The notes beneath the pieces are model-generated. The model saw only the letters and a program-made list of their open reading frames with translations, was not told where the DNA came from and made no database searches. From an uncultured Chlorobiaceae bacterium (GTDB lineage: Bacteria; Bacteroidota; Chlorobiia; Chlorobiales; Chlorobiaceae), in NCBI GenBank assembly GCA_903908555.1, contig CAIVSG010000052.1, positions 1 to 38,521 on the forward strand: 38,521 bases of DNA. The letters run 5' to 3'. This document shows, piece by piece, positions 10,547 to 20,973 of the stretch. Made by a program: the position numbers and the translations under genes. The first letter of the stretch is position 1. Every line of letters starts with the position of its first letter.

Positions 10547-10662
10547 TTTTAATCAGATACGAGTGAGATCTAGGCCGTACTGCGCCTATACGGTTGTTTA
10601 CCCGGCTATCCACCGGTTTAAATAGATGGCCAGATCTGGCCGACTCCCAAAGGAGGGCGTAA

Positions 10663-11067
10663 ATGAATGAGCAATTGAATTTGAGGGAAGACCTATTGAA
10701 GCAGCTTTCCCATTTAGCAAAGAATGACATGACGAAGCAATACCATGTCATCAACATGTGTATATACGAGATGATAAAAAACAAAGAATTTCTGACACTT
10801 GATACAGTCACTGAGAAATGCAATCTGTATTACAAAGTGCAAGTTAGTGCCAGATACGGGAAAATAGTTTCGCAACGAGTTCAAAGATCAATTGGAGGAA
10901 ATAGCGCATCAGCTCATCATGATGAAATCAATTGCAAACTTTCAACTTCCGGCTGGAGTTTGAAATTAGGTACATCTTCATGCACGGCTTTCCTTAATGA
11001 TAAGAACGGTCATCAGCATAAATTAGATTTGAACTCGACATTGAGCACCGAAAATAGCGTGCAATAG
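10663..11067 (+). CDS. Uncharacterised protein
   Basis: 134 aa ORF, RBS-like AGGAGGG upstream; no recognised domain. Confidence 0.45.
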   Translation: MNEQLNLREDLLKQLSHLAKNDMTKQYHVINMCIYEMIKNKEFLTLDTVTEKCNLYYKVQVSARYGKIVSQRVQRSIGGNSASAHHDEINCKLSTSGWSLKLGTSSCTAFLNDKNGHQHKLDLNSTLSTENSVQ

Positions 11068-11211
11068 TGTTCTCTTTTGGGAGACTGGTGGACACGGATT
11101 GCTATATTGCTATTGAAGAATTCTGAAACAATAAAGGCGCATCCAAAAAAAGACTTACGACCGTCCAAGAAACCTGCGGGCCAAAGTCATGCCAACGGAG
11201 TGGAGAATGTT

Positions 11212-11589
11212 ATGGAGCTTCAAATTGGAAGATCATATTCAAGGTCGGAAATCAGTAAAATTCTGGGAGGAAGTATAAGAGCATCACTTCCCGTATCGGG
11301 GGGAGCGGTTGTATGTGGTTGCTTCAAAAAAGCGCCGGAATGGAATCCCCACGCTCCCGATGAGGTAACTCTAGGAGTTAAGCCTCGGGTACACGCTGCG
11401 GCCCGTACACTTGCCGAGCAAGGCGGACCTATTCCAATTTTTCTGTTCCAAGAGAACTCCGCCTGGAAATACAAGGGCGACTATCTCTGCACAGACTATT
11501 CAACAGATGAGAAGCTATGTGAACAAAAGATGAAAGAGAACCCCGTTCGGGGGCAAATTGGGGGAGTTCTCAGTTTCGAGAAGGTATAG
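11212..11589 (+). CDS. Small protein, possibly DUF6697-like
   Basis: ATG at 11212: MELQIGRSYSRSEISKILGGSIRASLPVSGGAVVCGCFKKAPEWNPHAPDEVTLG...PIPIFLFQENSAWKYKGDY; pattern recalls DUF6697, not verified. Confidence 0.45.
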   Translation: MELQIGRSYSRSEISKILGGSIRASLPVSGGAVVCGCFKKAPEWNPHAPDEVTLGVKPRVHAAARTLAEQGGPIPIFLFQENSAWKYKGDYLCTDYSTDEKLCEQKMKENPVRGQIGGVLSFEKV

Positions 11590-11677
11590 GACCAGTTAAA
11601 GTGCCCTACTATCGGCAAAACCAGCTACAATATGGCCGTTCATATCGGAGCCAAGTTAAGGTATGGAGGTACAAACC

Positions 11678-12330
11678 ATGAAAAAGCATGCGATACTACT
11701 ACGGCTGAATCCTCAACACTGGCCTAAGTGGGACAGTAAATTAGCGCAAGGGTATGATGTGGATGTTTGGTTCACAACGGGTCGCCGCCGCGCCGATGAT
11801 ATATACACAGGGATACCTGTTGTCGTCTTGGGTACAGACAATCTCGGTGTCGTCGCATGTGGGGAGACATCAAGTTGCGTAGAATTTCGGTCCGATACGG
11901 ATTGGGAAGAATCACCACTGGAATTCCAATCGAGTGGCAAAATAAACTTGAACAGAGTCTGCGTCAAAATCAGACGTGTACGGCTTGCAGCAAAGGGTAT
12001 GACCGAGTTTGCCGCCAACAGTGGCCGGGCGCGGTGGGTGACAAGTCCGATCCTCGGTGAAGCTGATTGGGAGGTATTGCAGGAAGGGAGTGATGCGCGG
12101 CAAGACGATGTCCTGAAGCTGGCGCTTGAGATCAGTATTGCCGATTTGAAGAAAACGCTTGAGCAAGAAACACTTTCTGCCCTTGCCTGGCTGGTCGATG
12201 ACGGCATCCTGGATTTTAAACTGGCCATGCCGCGCACAAGCTTGATCAGGGCGAATTTCATGACAAGTTCGGCATCTTTTCCGATGCAGAGGGCAACTGG
12301 GCAGTTAAAATAATGAGTAATATCAATTTA
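11678..12330 (+). pseudogene. Frameshifted, truncated N-terminal fragment of a PLD-containing helicase with an EVE/PUA-like N-terminus
   Basis: Frame 1 reads ...LSALAWLVDDGILDFKLAMPRT; after ~12238 the continuation is in another frame: KLDQGEFHDKFGIFSDAEGNWAVKIM (PLD HxK-type motif), then it stops with no helicase motifs. Confidence 0.6.
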
Positions 12331-12347
12331 TTGAACGAGGCAAATTA

Positions 12348-13937
12348 GTGGAAAGTGTAACGAGTCTCCGAGAAGCATTAAATGTACTAAAAAAATCATC
12401 ACCCCAGGCCGTTGAGGTCGAATGTCTCGACCGCACGCGCAATGTCCTAAAAGAATATTTGTACATTAGGACAAATATTGAAAAGGATTTCAAAAAGCAT
12501 CTTGAAGCACTTTTAAAAAACCAAGTCATTTTTTTGTGTGGTAGCAGTGGAGATGGCAAATCTGCAATACTGACTAGGTACAGTAGTGAATACGCTCATA
12601 AAGCAATTTTCCATCTTGACGCCACCCATAGTTCCGCTCCTCACCAAGATGCAATTACGACTCTGGACCAATTATTTTCCGAAGCAAAAAAAACAAGTTC
12701 ACCACTTGTTATCGGGATAAATATTGGGATGATGGCTAACTATGCAGAAGGTGGTTCAGAAGAACATGACGCTATCAAACGCTCTATGCGAGCTCATTTA
12801 AATGAAGGGCCCACTCCGATTGATCATATATATCTTGATTTTGAAAATTATCCAAAATTCATATTTGGTGAAACAGGTCCTATTTCAGAATTTGCAGTAG
12901 CCTTGATGAAGCGCATTACAAATAATGAAAACAATCCGTTTCGGGCGTTACTGGAGCAAGATAAACACTCACAAAACGATCCAAGGTTGACTGTAAATTT
13001 TAATTTACTCGCTCTGGCTTCAGTTCAGAAAATCATCGTCGAAATCCTGTTGAAATCGCGTCTCATTAAAGATCAGTTTGTCACTGCCAGGACACTTCTG
13101 GATTTTATGCATCAATTGCTAACTGATGATGGCTATCTTTTTGACAATCTATTTTCCGGTTCTGATAATGAATTATCACAACGAATTAAGTTTTTTGACC
13201 CAAGTACATTAAGGACCAAACGGATTGACCATTTTATTCTTCAGTTTAGTTTGGGACTAGTAGATGTGGATTTTGATAAATTTAAGCAGGACTTAATTGT
13301 GTTTGGCATTTCTGAAAAAGGCAGCCCAGCATCATTCATAAGATTGTTTTATCTCCTTCGTGACCAAGACTTAGGGAACAATTATCATCATTCTTTCTGT
13401 GAAGACTTCTCCGACGAGCTCATAAATTCATACGCAAAGTTTTGGAAATTACATACAAACTTCTCAGATTCTCACGAAGAACGAACAATACTACGAACAG
13501 ATTTTTACAATAATATTTTGCTCCAAGCTATTCATAACTATATGAATCGCAATGCAATGAAGTTGAGGAGACGACAGTACTTTATCGGCGAACACAATGG
13601 GTATCAGTTAGCAGCGCCATTAGATATCAGAGCTGATTTTGAAGCAATTCTAAACGATAGTAACAATAAGATCGGATATTTCAATGCATATTTAAAGGTT
13701 TCAAACAATTCTCTTCCTCCGCTATCAGTCAACATAAATTTGCATGAGCTTATGATAAAGCTCACTCAAGGATATCGACCAAACAAACATGATAAAAATA
13801 CAATTGTGATTCTTGATGAAATTGTAGAAGCAATTGTTGAACTGGCTAACAATAGTCAATCTTTAATAATTGTTGGAGATTCAGTGCACTACGAAGTAAC
13901 TCAAAGTGACAACATAATTGAAGTAAGCGGAGTTTAA
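12348..13937 (+). CDS. dptF: DNA phosphorothioation-dependent restriction protein DptF
   Basis: 529 aa; P-loop IFLCGSSGDGKSAILTRYSSEY followed by FHLDATHSSAPHQDAITTLDQLF, characteristic of DptF; GTG start; first gene of a three-gene operon with the size pattern of dptFGH. Confidence 0.88.
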   Translation: MESVTSLREALNVLKKSSPQAVEVECLDRTRNVLKEYLYIRTNIEKDFKKHLEALLKNQVIFLCGSSGDGKSAILTRYSSEYAHKAIFHLDATHSSAPHQDAITTLDQLFSEAKKTSSPLVIGINIGMMANYAEGGSEEHDAIKRSMRAHLNEGPTPIDHIYLDFENYPKFIFGETGPISEFAVALMKRITNNENNPFRALLEQDKHSQNDPRLTVNFNLLALASVQKIIVEILLKSRLIKDQFVTARTLLDFMHQLLTDDGYLFDNLFSGSDNELSQRIKFFDPSTLRTKRIDHFILQFSLGLVDVDFDKFKQDLIVFGISEKGSPASFIRLFYLLRDQDLGNNYHHSFCEDFSDELINSYAKFWKLHTNFSDSHEERTILRTDFYNNILLQAIHNYMNRNAMKLRRRQYFIGEHNGYQLAAPLDIRADFEAILNDSNNKIGYFNAYLKVSNNSLPPLSVNINLHELMIKLTQGYRPNKHDKNTIVILDEIVEAIVELANNSQSLIIVGDSVHYEVTQSDNIIEVSGV

Positions 13938-15271
13938 TGCAGATGATTCCAATACGCCTTGATTTACCAGCTAAAGTTGAAGATGTGCCACGAATAAATA
14001 CGTTAAACAGTTACTTGCCATTACGTAATAATAAAAATGAATTTAGCTGGGATGTTGTCATTGGTCTTTTTCTTGGCTATGCGTGTAATTTACAAATTCA
14101 AGACTACTCGCAAGAGAGGTTTGTTGAAGACTGCCGTAAAGTGTTCGAAGAGAAGTTAGAAGAAGTTGAGTTCTGGAATGTATTGAAGCGCATGTATTTT
14201 GAAAATGGTGCATTTTTCAATATTGCACCTGAGTGCCAATTGTTTAGAGCTCAAAAAGCTAACGTCAGGGCCGCAGAAGAACGTATAGCGCTGATGTATT
14301 TTTCGCTTCTTAATGGACTAGATCTGTCTGGTTGTTTTGGTGGCAAGATTAATTTCATCGAGCAGCATATTGTTGAGACACTCCAAAAAAAGCTTGTTTC
14401 AGTGACCACTCCGAGCAAAGAGCACCCCTATCTACCATATTTATCAGATCGATTTAGGGAAGATCTGGTTTTCTTGACTAGCAAACCCAAATATATGCTT
14501 GGTGAGCTTAAGAACTTTCTTGCAGTTTACGGCTTTCTATATTGCACTCAGCTGGCACTAAATTTACTTGAGTGGCGCAAGGAGACTCCCAAGCCTAAAC
14601 CACTATATTTTATTTTAGATAATGAGAAGGCCAGTTTGGAGCGCACCGAAATCCAGCGATATGGATGGAGATCTTTCTATGACGCTGCTCAGAACTTGTT
14701 TCCCGTTCTATCAATGTTAGAAAATTTACAACTTGAAGATAAAAACTCAATTAAGCACCCATTGTGGCATATGGCAGAGTCTATAAAAAATCATGAAGAT
14801 GCGGATAGATACAAAGATGCATTTATGAAATTTGCAATATGTTTTAAAGAACAACGAAACCTGAATACCGAGTTGAAGCAGAGCAATGATGTCTTAGACT
14901 GGATTGATAACCTAATTAAGCTCGCAATTAGCCAATTTAGTAAGGATCTCCCAGATTCCTCACGGTATGACGTGAATAGAAAATATGTCAAAGAAGTAGT
15001 AGAGCTAATTTGTGAGGGGTTTGTGCAAAACCGTCGCCGTGGTGGTCTCGTTTTAGTTATAAACCAAGATAGGCTGATACTTCTGACCAATATTGCTATA
15101 GGCTCTGCAGAAAAATTAAGATTTCATGAGCTGATTTTGGCTTTTGAAAATAGAGGAATTTATTTAGATAAACAGACTCAGCAGAAACTTATCGAATTTT
15201 ACGAACGAATTGGTAACGTTGATCGTATGAGTGACAGTGGGGACGCCGTGTATGTCAGAAAAACAATTTGA
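13937..15271 (+). CDS. dptG: DNA phosphorothioation-dependent restriction protein DptG
   Basis: 444 aa, starts within the dptF stop (TAATG overlap); position and size between dptF and dptH. Confidence 0.82.
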   Translation: MQMIPIRLDLPAKVEDVPRINTLNSYLPLRNNKNEFSWDVVIGLFLGYACNLQIQDYSQERFVEDCRKVFEEKLEEVEFWNVLKRMYFENGAFFNIAPECQLFRAQKANVRAAEERIALMYFSLLNGLDLSGCFGGKINFIEQHIVETLQKKLVSVTTPSKEHPYLPYLSDRFREDLVFLTSKPKYMLGELKNFLAVYGFLYCTQLALNLLEWRKETPKPKPLYFILDNEKASLERTEIQRYGWRSFYDAAQNLFPVLSMLENLQLEDKNSIKHPLWHMAESIKNHEDADRYKDAFMKFAICFKEQRNLNTELKQSNDVLDWIDNLIKLAISQFSKDLPDSSRYDVNRKYVKEVVELICEGFVQNRRRGGLVLVINQDRLILLTNIAIGSAEKLRFHELILAFENRGIYLDKQTQQKLIEFYERIGNVDRMSDSGDAVYVRKTI

Positions 15272-18200
15272 AATATTTCTTTCCAGTGCACTAATCAATT
15301 GGGCAAATGAGTCCGCTAGTCCTGGATATAGGTATCAATTTAGAACTCCAAGTGAAGAAAATCGATTAAAGCTGTACGAGGCTATGATTCTTCAAGCGGA
15401 TGATGAAGTGCACTTTAAGGGCAGCGTTCTCAAGGTTATTACCATAGGTGAACTTCGATTGTTGCCGTTGCTGCATTTAGACGATGATAAAGGGCTAAAT
15501 GAGCATTTTATTGCAACTATTAGAGATTATATTGCTCCAGATATTGGCGGTGAATTGGCCGGTTGCGTCGCAATAATTATTCACGATAGTGATCTAGACA
15601 CCATTAGTAATAGCTCTGAGCGTCTCGATAAACAAAATGGCATTTGGAGTCCCGAGCATATAAAGCAAATGCTTAAAGCCTTAATAGATTACAAGGATAC
15701 AGGGAAGGATATCTCTCAGTGTCTGCTTGATTATCAATTCGCAGCAATACAAGAAGATGGCGCAACTATGTTTGGCTTTGCTCCATTGTATAAGGCTCTC
15801 TTGGATGGAGATCTGAAGTTTGATGAACTTGGCTTGCTAAATGATCCTCTAATTGAAAGTTTTAGCGGAAAACCTAAACAAATAAAAAAACGACTGGAAG
15901 AAAACCGTAAGCTATATAAGCAACTTGAATATGATGTTGTACATTTTTCTGGCCAGCTTAAAAACAGATTAGATTTTGGATCAAAGTTTATTGATAAGTA
16001 CTTCCCTGATGGCAACATTGATAAGTGGAAAACAATTGATTTTCAAGTCTTTTGTAATGAACTTACTAAAAACAAAAACCAAACACTTGAATTTGAAAAT
16101 GAAGTTGCTGGTATGAACATTGCGCTAATTGCTAGAAATAAAGATGAGTCAAAATCTGGAAAAAGAGAGCGCAGCATAATTATTGTAGTTGATGAAAATC
16201 AGACTGAGCAAGAATTTGAATTGCATTTCATCGGAAATGATCTTGAGGATAGTCAGTTACGAATTGCCACCAAAAGCTCTTTGATAAACGCTGAGTTCAA
16301 AATATTCAGTAGAGGCACCAAACGCAGAAAAGCGAGATTTAAGGCTCTTTTTGATGGCACACCATCATATTTTACTCTCTATACTGATCGGGATAAGACA
16401 ACGGAAAGATTTAAATTTAATTGCTTAGTAATACGAGAAAATGATTTTTTTGTCGATGCATTCAAGACGTGCTTTGTAATTACGCCAAATAAAAAGGAAA
16501 TTATTCTTCAGACAGACGACAGTAAGCTCTGTATTAATCCGGAATTACCAGGTTGCTCAGTTGTTTGCGATTTGAATCAAGAGATTGATTCTGATTTATA
16601 TGGTGAGGTTGATTTTTCAAAATTAGCCAATGAGTCAGATCTTATAGAATTTAAAGTTAAGCACGGTGAACATAGCTTAAAGTTCGCTGTAGAGGGGCAA
16701 GCAGCAACTGACTCCCTTAGCCTGCCTATTTTGCTTGATACCGATAGATATATTCGCTTGTTTACGGATGAATATTACGGCGAGTTCAATCGTTTAAAAG
16801 ACGTTGTAATAATTGATAATAAGGAGCTATCACCCGTCAGTAAACGGCTTAACCTTCTAAGATGGGAAGCAAGCTATTTAGACGAAGATATAATCGCATT
16901 TTCTTCCTCCGGAGGAGTGAAGTTAAGTGACATAGAGTCTGTAGACCTCAATTTATATAAAGCATACAGCGAGTTATTTAGTTTTCTTAGAAAACTTGGG
17001 ACAATGCCATCTTTGGTCGGTTGGGGGCCTGAATTCCGTAAGTCTGTACAGACAGTGATCGAATCTTACATATCTTACTTGGAGCAAATTCAAAAAAATA
17101 CGGTATTAAACTCCGATCAAAAACTAGTGATGAATATTGGAATGGGGGTGTTTGAAGGTAAAGAATATCTTACTCCATACCATCCATTGATCCTTTCGTA
17201 TTACCTAACCATAGCTGAACAAATTGTTGTGGATTCTGAGACTCGAAGCTTTGAAACGTTACCTAGAATAACATTAGAGCGTTTAACTCCCAGAGGGCTT
17301 TTGCCATATGTCTATGACAGCAAATGTGGATTTTCCTACACGCAGCAAGTTAAGGAAAATGTCTTCTGGCTTGAACTGGTTCCTCAACAGGAAAGTAGCT
17401 ACCAGTTCGTTCGTAAGCTTGTAAAAGAAAAAATAGGTGAATTTAAATTAGCCTTCAAACAGCTATTTTCAGCAAATAGTAGTAAATTGATTATCAATGC
17501 TCTGAACCAGCAAAACAGTGAGGAATTGTTTCTGGGTTTAGTTGATTATTTTAAGGAACAGCTTGAAGATGCCTGCCCAGTTCATGTGAATCTATATGAT
17601 GATACTTTTCATCTAAATGCATTTGACCGATTTGCTGAGGAACCAAGCATATCAGTGATAAAGAGTAAGCTTGAGCTAGACAAAGGTGCTTCAAAAGACA
17701 ACGCAGATTCAATAGTTGATTTACTTCGAACAAAGCTCACCTATAGTAAATTCACTCATACACAAGTAAAAAATAAGCAGACTTATGCACATCTCGCATT
17801 TTTCCGAAACAATCAGAAAATTGACTGTCGGCAGATTGATATCGATTCAGCATTAAGTGGTGTAGCAGCTGATGGTATTTTGGCCAACGAGGCATCAGAA
17901 AATAAAGGTGGAAGCTACTACACAGCCTTTGGACTTAGAAATGTAGATTACAAGGAGCTGCCACACCTTAAACTCGCAAAATTATATGGATCTCTCTATC
18001 GCCCTTCGAGGGAGTCAAATACCCAGTTTACAGGTAGTAATGCTGTAACACTGGCGGTGAGTGACGATTTTAAGGAGTTGTTAGAGCAAGCCTATGATTC
18101 TGCAATCTGGACCACAATTATTGATCCAAAAGTTACTCTAGATTTTTTTACCAGCAACAATGATGTATTGCTCATCCATTATTCAGATCAATATTCGAGT

Positions 18201-20381
18201 TCAGCTAGTTATGACGCAATAACCGTCACGCGTGAAACAAAGCTTTTTAGAAGCGTGCTTCAGCTGGGCCAAGGCGGAATCATAGATGAATTCAATGCCT
18301 TCAACGGCGAGTGGCTTTTAAAAATGCTAACTGCTAGTGCCAATGACCGGAAAGGTACTGAAGGTATAATTGGTGCTTATAAATTCATAACAGGGCTGGT
18401 TAAAGGATCGGAAAACATAACGTGGGTTCCGCTTTCAGTCGCGGAAATGATTCGTGTTGCTGGCAATATCGGTTTGAAGATTAGTGATAGTGAGTTTTCA
18501 AGAAACGTGCATGGATACCGTTCCGGGGCAATTTCAGATGATGTATTGCTTGTAGGATTTAATAATGCACAAGAGCTATTTCTGTTGCCAGTAGAGGTTA
18601 AGACCGGTGCACGACCAGATTACAATAAAGCAGTAAAGCAAACAAAAGAATTGAAGCGATACTTATCATCTTTACTTGGCCCACGTACTTTTGCGGCCAA
18701 ACTTTTCCGCGCATTATTTGTCCGACAAATACTAACTCAGATTGATAAATATCGCTTATACAAGGTTTTTGAGGACGATTACTTTAAACCATTGCTTGAT
18801 GAACGAGAAAAATGGTTACGCGGTAATTATCATCTGGCTGATGTTATCAATTATCCTCAAGGTTTTGTTGTTGCACATGTTGAGAGTGATACTGTCTTTC
18901 AGCCAAGTTATAGTGAACAGGAATCAGTTGTTAAAATTGAACTGCCCTATAGCTTGCTATCTGGCCTAGTCAAGACACCTTTACTCAAGCTGCTTAATGA
19001 TGATGGTATACAAAAGCATTGCCATGTTCCCGATGAATTACTATTGAAAGGGAAAACAAGCTCAGTTTTGGTTGATTTTGTCCCAGATATCACAGGCGAA
19101 AATGAAGATGGAGATCACGAGCTTCAAGCCTCCGTGACGTTACAGGATGTCAAATCTGCTGAAACAGTTGAGGGTGGAATCGACTATTCAAATAATTTAT
19201 TGCCATCTTCAGAACCCTCTAAAATCCTGCCATCTTCTAAATCTGAGAAGCTTAAAGTTCTGTTCGGCAATAAAGTCATGACTCATGAACCCGTTTTTTG
19301 GGAGCCAACCAATACGAGCAGAGTCTTTAACACAAATACTGGTATCATTGGTACTATGGGTACAGGTAAGACCCAATTCACGAAAAGCTTGATTACCCAG
19401 TTGGTACGAAATCAACATGACAATGTAGATGGACAGCCGATTGGTGTTTTGATTTTTGATTATAAAGCAGACTACGTCAAAGACGACTTTGTTAAAGCGA
19501 CTAATGCCAAGGTATATGACCTCTTCAACCTGCCATTCAATCCCTTTGCCCTTTTAGGCAATAAACCAATTTTACCTGTTCATACTGCCAGCCAATTTCG
19601 TGCAACGCTTGGTAAATCGTTTGGTTTGGGTCCAAAGCAAGAAAACCGCATTCATGGTTTAGTGATGGAAGCCTATGAGAAATACGGAATATCTACTACT
19701 GATTCGAGTACCTGGGTAAAACAAGCTCCTACGCTGAAAAACATTTGGGATATATACAATGAACAAGACAAGGTGGAGCAAGATTCGTTATATGCTGCAC
19801 TGTACGAACTGAATACGTTCCAGATATTTGAACCGATATCAAAGAAAACACAATCACTCTACGACACTTTAAGTGGTGTGGTTGTTATCAATCTTTCTGG
19901 TTACGACACCAAAATCCAAAATCTTGTAGTCGCAATCACACTTGATATTTTTTATTCACAAATGCACCAGCAAGGTAGTTCAAAGTTGGACGGCAATTAT
20001 CGTCAAATATCAAAAATGATCTTGGTGGATGAGGCCGATAACTTTATGTCTCAAGAGTTCGAAAGTCTTAAAAAAATCCTCAAAGAGGGCAGAGAGTTTG
20101 GGGTGGGTACGATTCTTTCGACTCAAGAGTTAACGCATTTCAAAACAAGTGAAACCGACTATTCCAGCTATATCCTTACGTGGATAATTCATCGTGTATC
20201 ACAGTTAAAAAACCAAGAAATCAAAGCAATATTCAATGCGAAGGATAAGCAAGCAGAAGAGGATCTTATGCAGCAGATTCGAACGCTAGAAAAGCATTAC
20301 AGCTTGTATATAGATGGCGATAAAAAGATCGCTAAGCTGAAGGACTTAGCGTTTTGGGAGCTGATTAGTAATGAATGCTGA
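15252..20381 (+). CDS. dptH: DNA phosphorothioation-dependent restriction protein DptH (HerA/FtsK-like ATPase)
   Basis: ~1709 aa from ATG 15252 (overlaps the dptG end by 20 nt); Walker A NTGIIGTMGTGKTQFTKSLITQL, Walker B-like MILVDEADNFM near the C-terminus. Confidence 0.88.
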   Translation: MSEKQFEIFLSSALINWANESASPGYRYQFRTPSEENRLKLYEAMILQADDEVHFKGSVLKVITIGELRLLPLLHLDDDKGLNEHFIATIRDYIAPDIGGELAGCVAIIIHDSDLDTISNSSERLDKQNGIWSPEHIKQMLKALIDYKDTGKDISQCLLDYQFAAIQEDGATMFGFAPLYKALLDGDLKFDELGLLNDPLIESFSGKPKQIKKRLEENRKLYKQLEYDVVHFSGQLKNRLDFGSKFIDKYFPDGNIDKWKTIDFQVFCNELTKNKNQTLEFENEVAGMNIALIARNKDESKSGKRERSIIIVVDENQTEQEFELHFIGNDLEDSQLRIATKSSLINAEFKIFSRGTKRRKARFKALFDGTPSYFTLYTDRDKTTERFKFNCLVIRENDFFVDAFKTCFVITPNKKEIILQTDDSKLCINPELPGCSVVCDLNQEIDSDLYGEVDFSKLANESDLIEFKVKHGEHSLKFAVEGQAATDSLSLPILLDTDRYIRLFTDEYYGEFNRLKDVVIIDNKELSPVSKRLNLLRWEASYLDEDIIAFSSSGGVKLSDIESVDLNLYKAYSELFSFLRKLGTMPSLVGWGPEFRKSVQTVIESYISYLEQIQKNTVLNSDQKLVMNIGMGVFEGKEYLTPYHPLILSYYLTIAEQIVVDSETRSFETLPRITLERLTPRGLLPYVYDSKCGFSYTQQVKENVFWLELVPQQESSYQFVRKLVKEKIGEFKLAFKQLFSANSSKLIINALNQQNSEELFLGLVDYFKEQLEDACPVHVNLYDDTFHLNAFDRFAEEPSISVIKSKLELDKGASKDNADSIVDLLRTKLTYSKFTHTQVKNKQTYAHLAFFRNNQKIDCRQIDIDSALSGVAADGILANEASENKGGSYYTAFGLRNVDYKELPHLKLAKLYGSLYRPSRESNTQFTGSNAVTLAVSDDFKELLEQAYDSAIWTTIIDPKVTLDFFTSNNDVLLIHYSDQYSSSASYDAITVTRETKLFRSVLQLGQGGIIDEFNAFNGEWLLKMLTASANDRKGTEGIIGAYKFITGLVKGSENITWVPLSVAEMIRVAGNIGLKISDSEFSRNVHGYRSGAISDDVLLVGFNNAQELFLLPVEVKTGARPDYNKAVKQTKELKRYLSSLLGPRTFAAKLFRALFVRQILTQIDKYRLYKVFEDDYFKPLLDEREKWLRGNYHLADVINYPQGFVVAHVESDTVFQPSYSEQESVVKIELPYSLLSGLVKTPLLKLLNDDGIQKHCHVPDELLLKGKTSSVLVDFVPDITGENEDGDHELQASVTLQDVKSAETVEGGIDYSNNLLPSSEPSKILPSSKSEKLKVLFGNKVMTHEPVFWEPTNTSRVFNTNTGIIGTMGTGKTQFTKSLITQLVRNQHDNVDGQPIGVLIFDYKADYVKDDFVKATNAKVYDLFNLPFNPFALLGNKPILPVHTASQFRATLGKSFGLGPKQENRIHGLVMEAYEKYGISTTDSSTWVKQAPTLKNIWDIYNEQDKVEQDSLYAALYELNTFQIFEPISKKTQSLYDTLSGVVVINLSGYDTKIQNLVVAITLDIFYSQMHQQGSSKLDGNYRQISKMILVDEADNFMSQEFESLKKILKEGREFGVGTILSTQELTHFKTSETDYSSYILTWIIHRVSQLKNQEIKAIFNAKDKQAEEDLMQQIRTLEKHYSLYIDGDKKIAKLKDLAFWELISNEC

Positions 20382-20936
20382 AGAACTCAAAGAACTTCAT
20401 TCAGAACATATCTCGCTGGAAACGTGGCGATTTACGGGCCCCTCATAAGCCGCTACTACTAGTTTATGTTCTGGCTCAATATTTCAGGGGTCATACGCAG
20501 CTCTTCTCATATGAAAATGAGATCGACAAGCAATTAGATGATTTGCTTAAAAGATTTAGTCCCGTACGAAGCACATATAATTTTCATATCCTTTTTGGAG
20601 ATTATTGAATGATAAATTTTGGAAATTAATCAATGCCGAATCGGTAATTCCCCCGAAAATCCAATACGGATCCTCCAAAGTCTGAATTGATACCTTGTTC
20701 GGTAAATAACGGACTTTGTCTTTGTTCATTACATCATCGAGCTTTTGATATGGGGGCCATATCTATAACTGATGATTATCGCCTTCTTTAATCTTCATCA
20801 ATAAATGGTGGTTCAAGAGTTAAAGAATTATTTTATAAATTTGATGGAGTACAAATAACAATTCCAAAAGTTAATTTGTTGATGCCTTCTGCGGATTATA
20901 TGAAGATGGCATCGAGATGAAGTTTTCCGAAAATAG
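20371..20936 (+). pseudogene. Decayed SBD-HNH (sulfur-binding-domain, PT-dependent) restriction endonuclease
   Basis: Frame of 20375: ISRWKRGDLRAPHKPLLLVYVLAQYF...RSTYNFHILFGDY (SBD-like); shifts to LLNDKFWKLINAESVIPPKIQYG (from ~20602), then VNNGLCLCSLHHRAFDMGAISITDDYRLL (HNH-like, from 20702), an in-frame TAA, GVQITIPK..., and finally WHRDEVFRK* in the third frame (20907-20936). Confidence 0.8.
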
Positions 20937-20973
20937 TTTGCTCCATTATGTATATCCACAATAACTATTTGAG

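Noticed and set aside
11713-12261. 182-aa minus-strand ORF
   Set aside because: Ser/Arg-rich low-complexity translation opposite the PLD-helicase remnant, whose + strand carries recognisable motifs.
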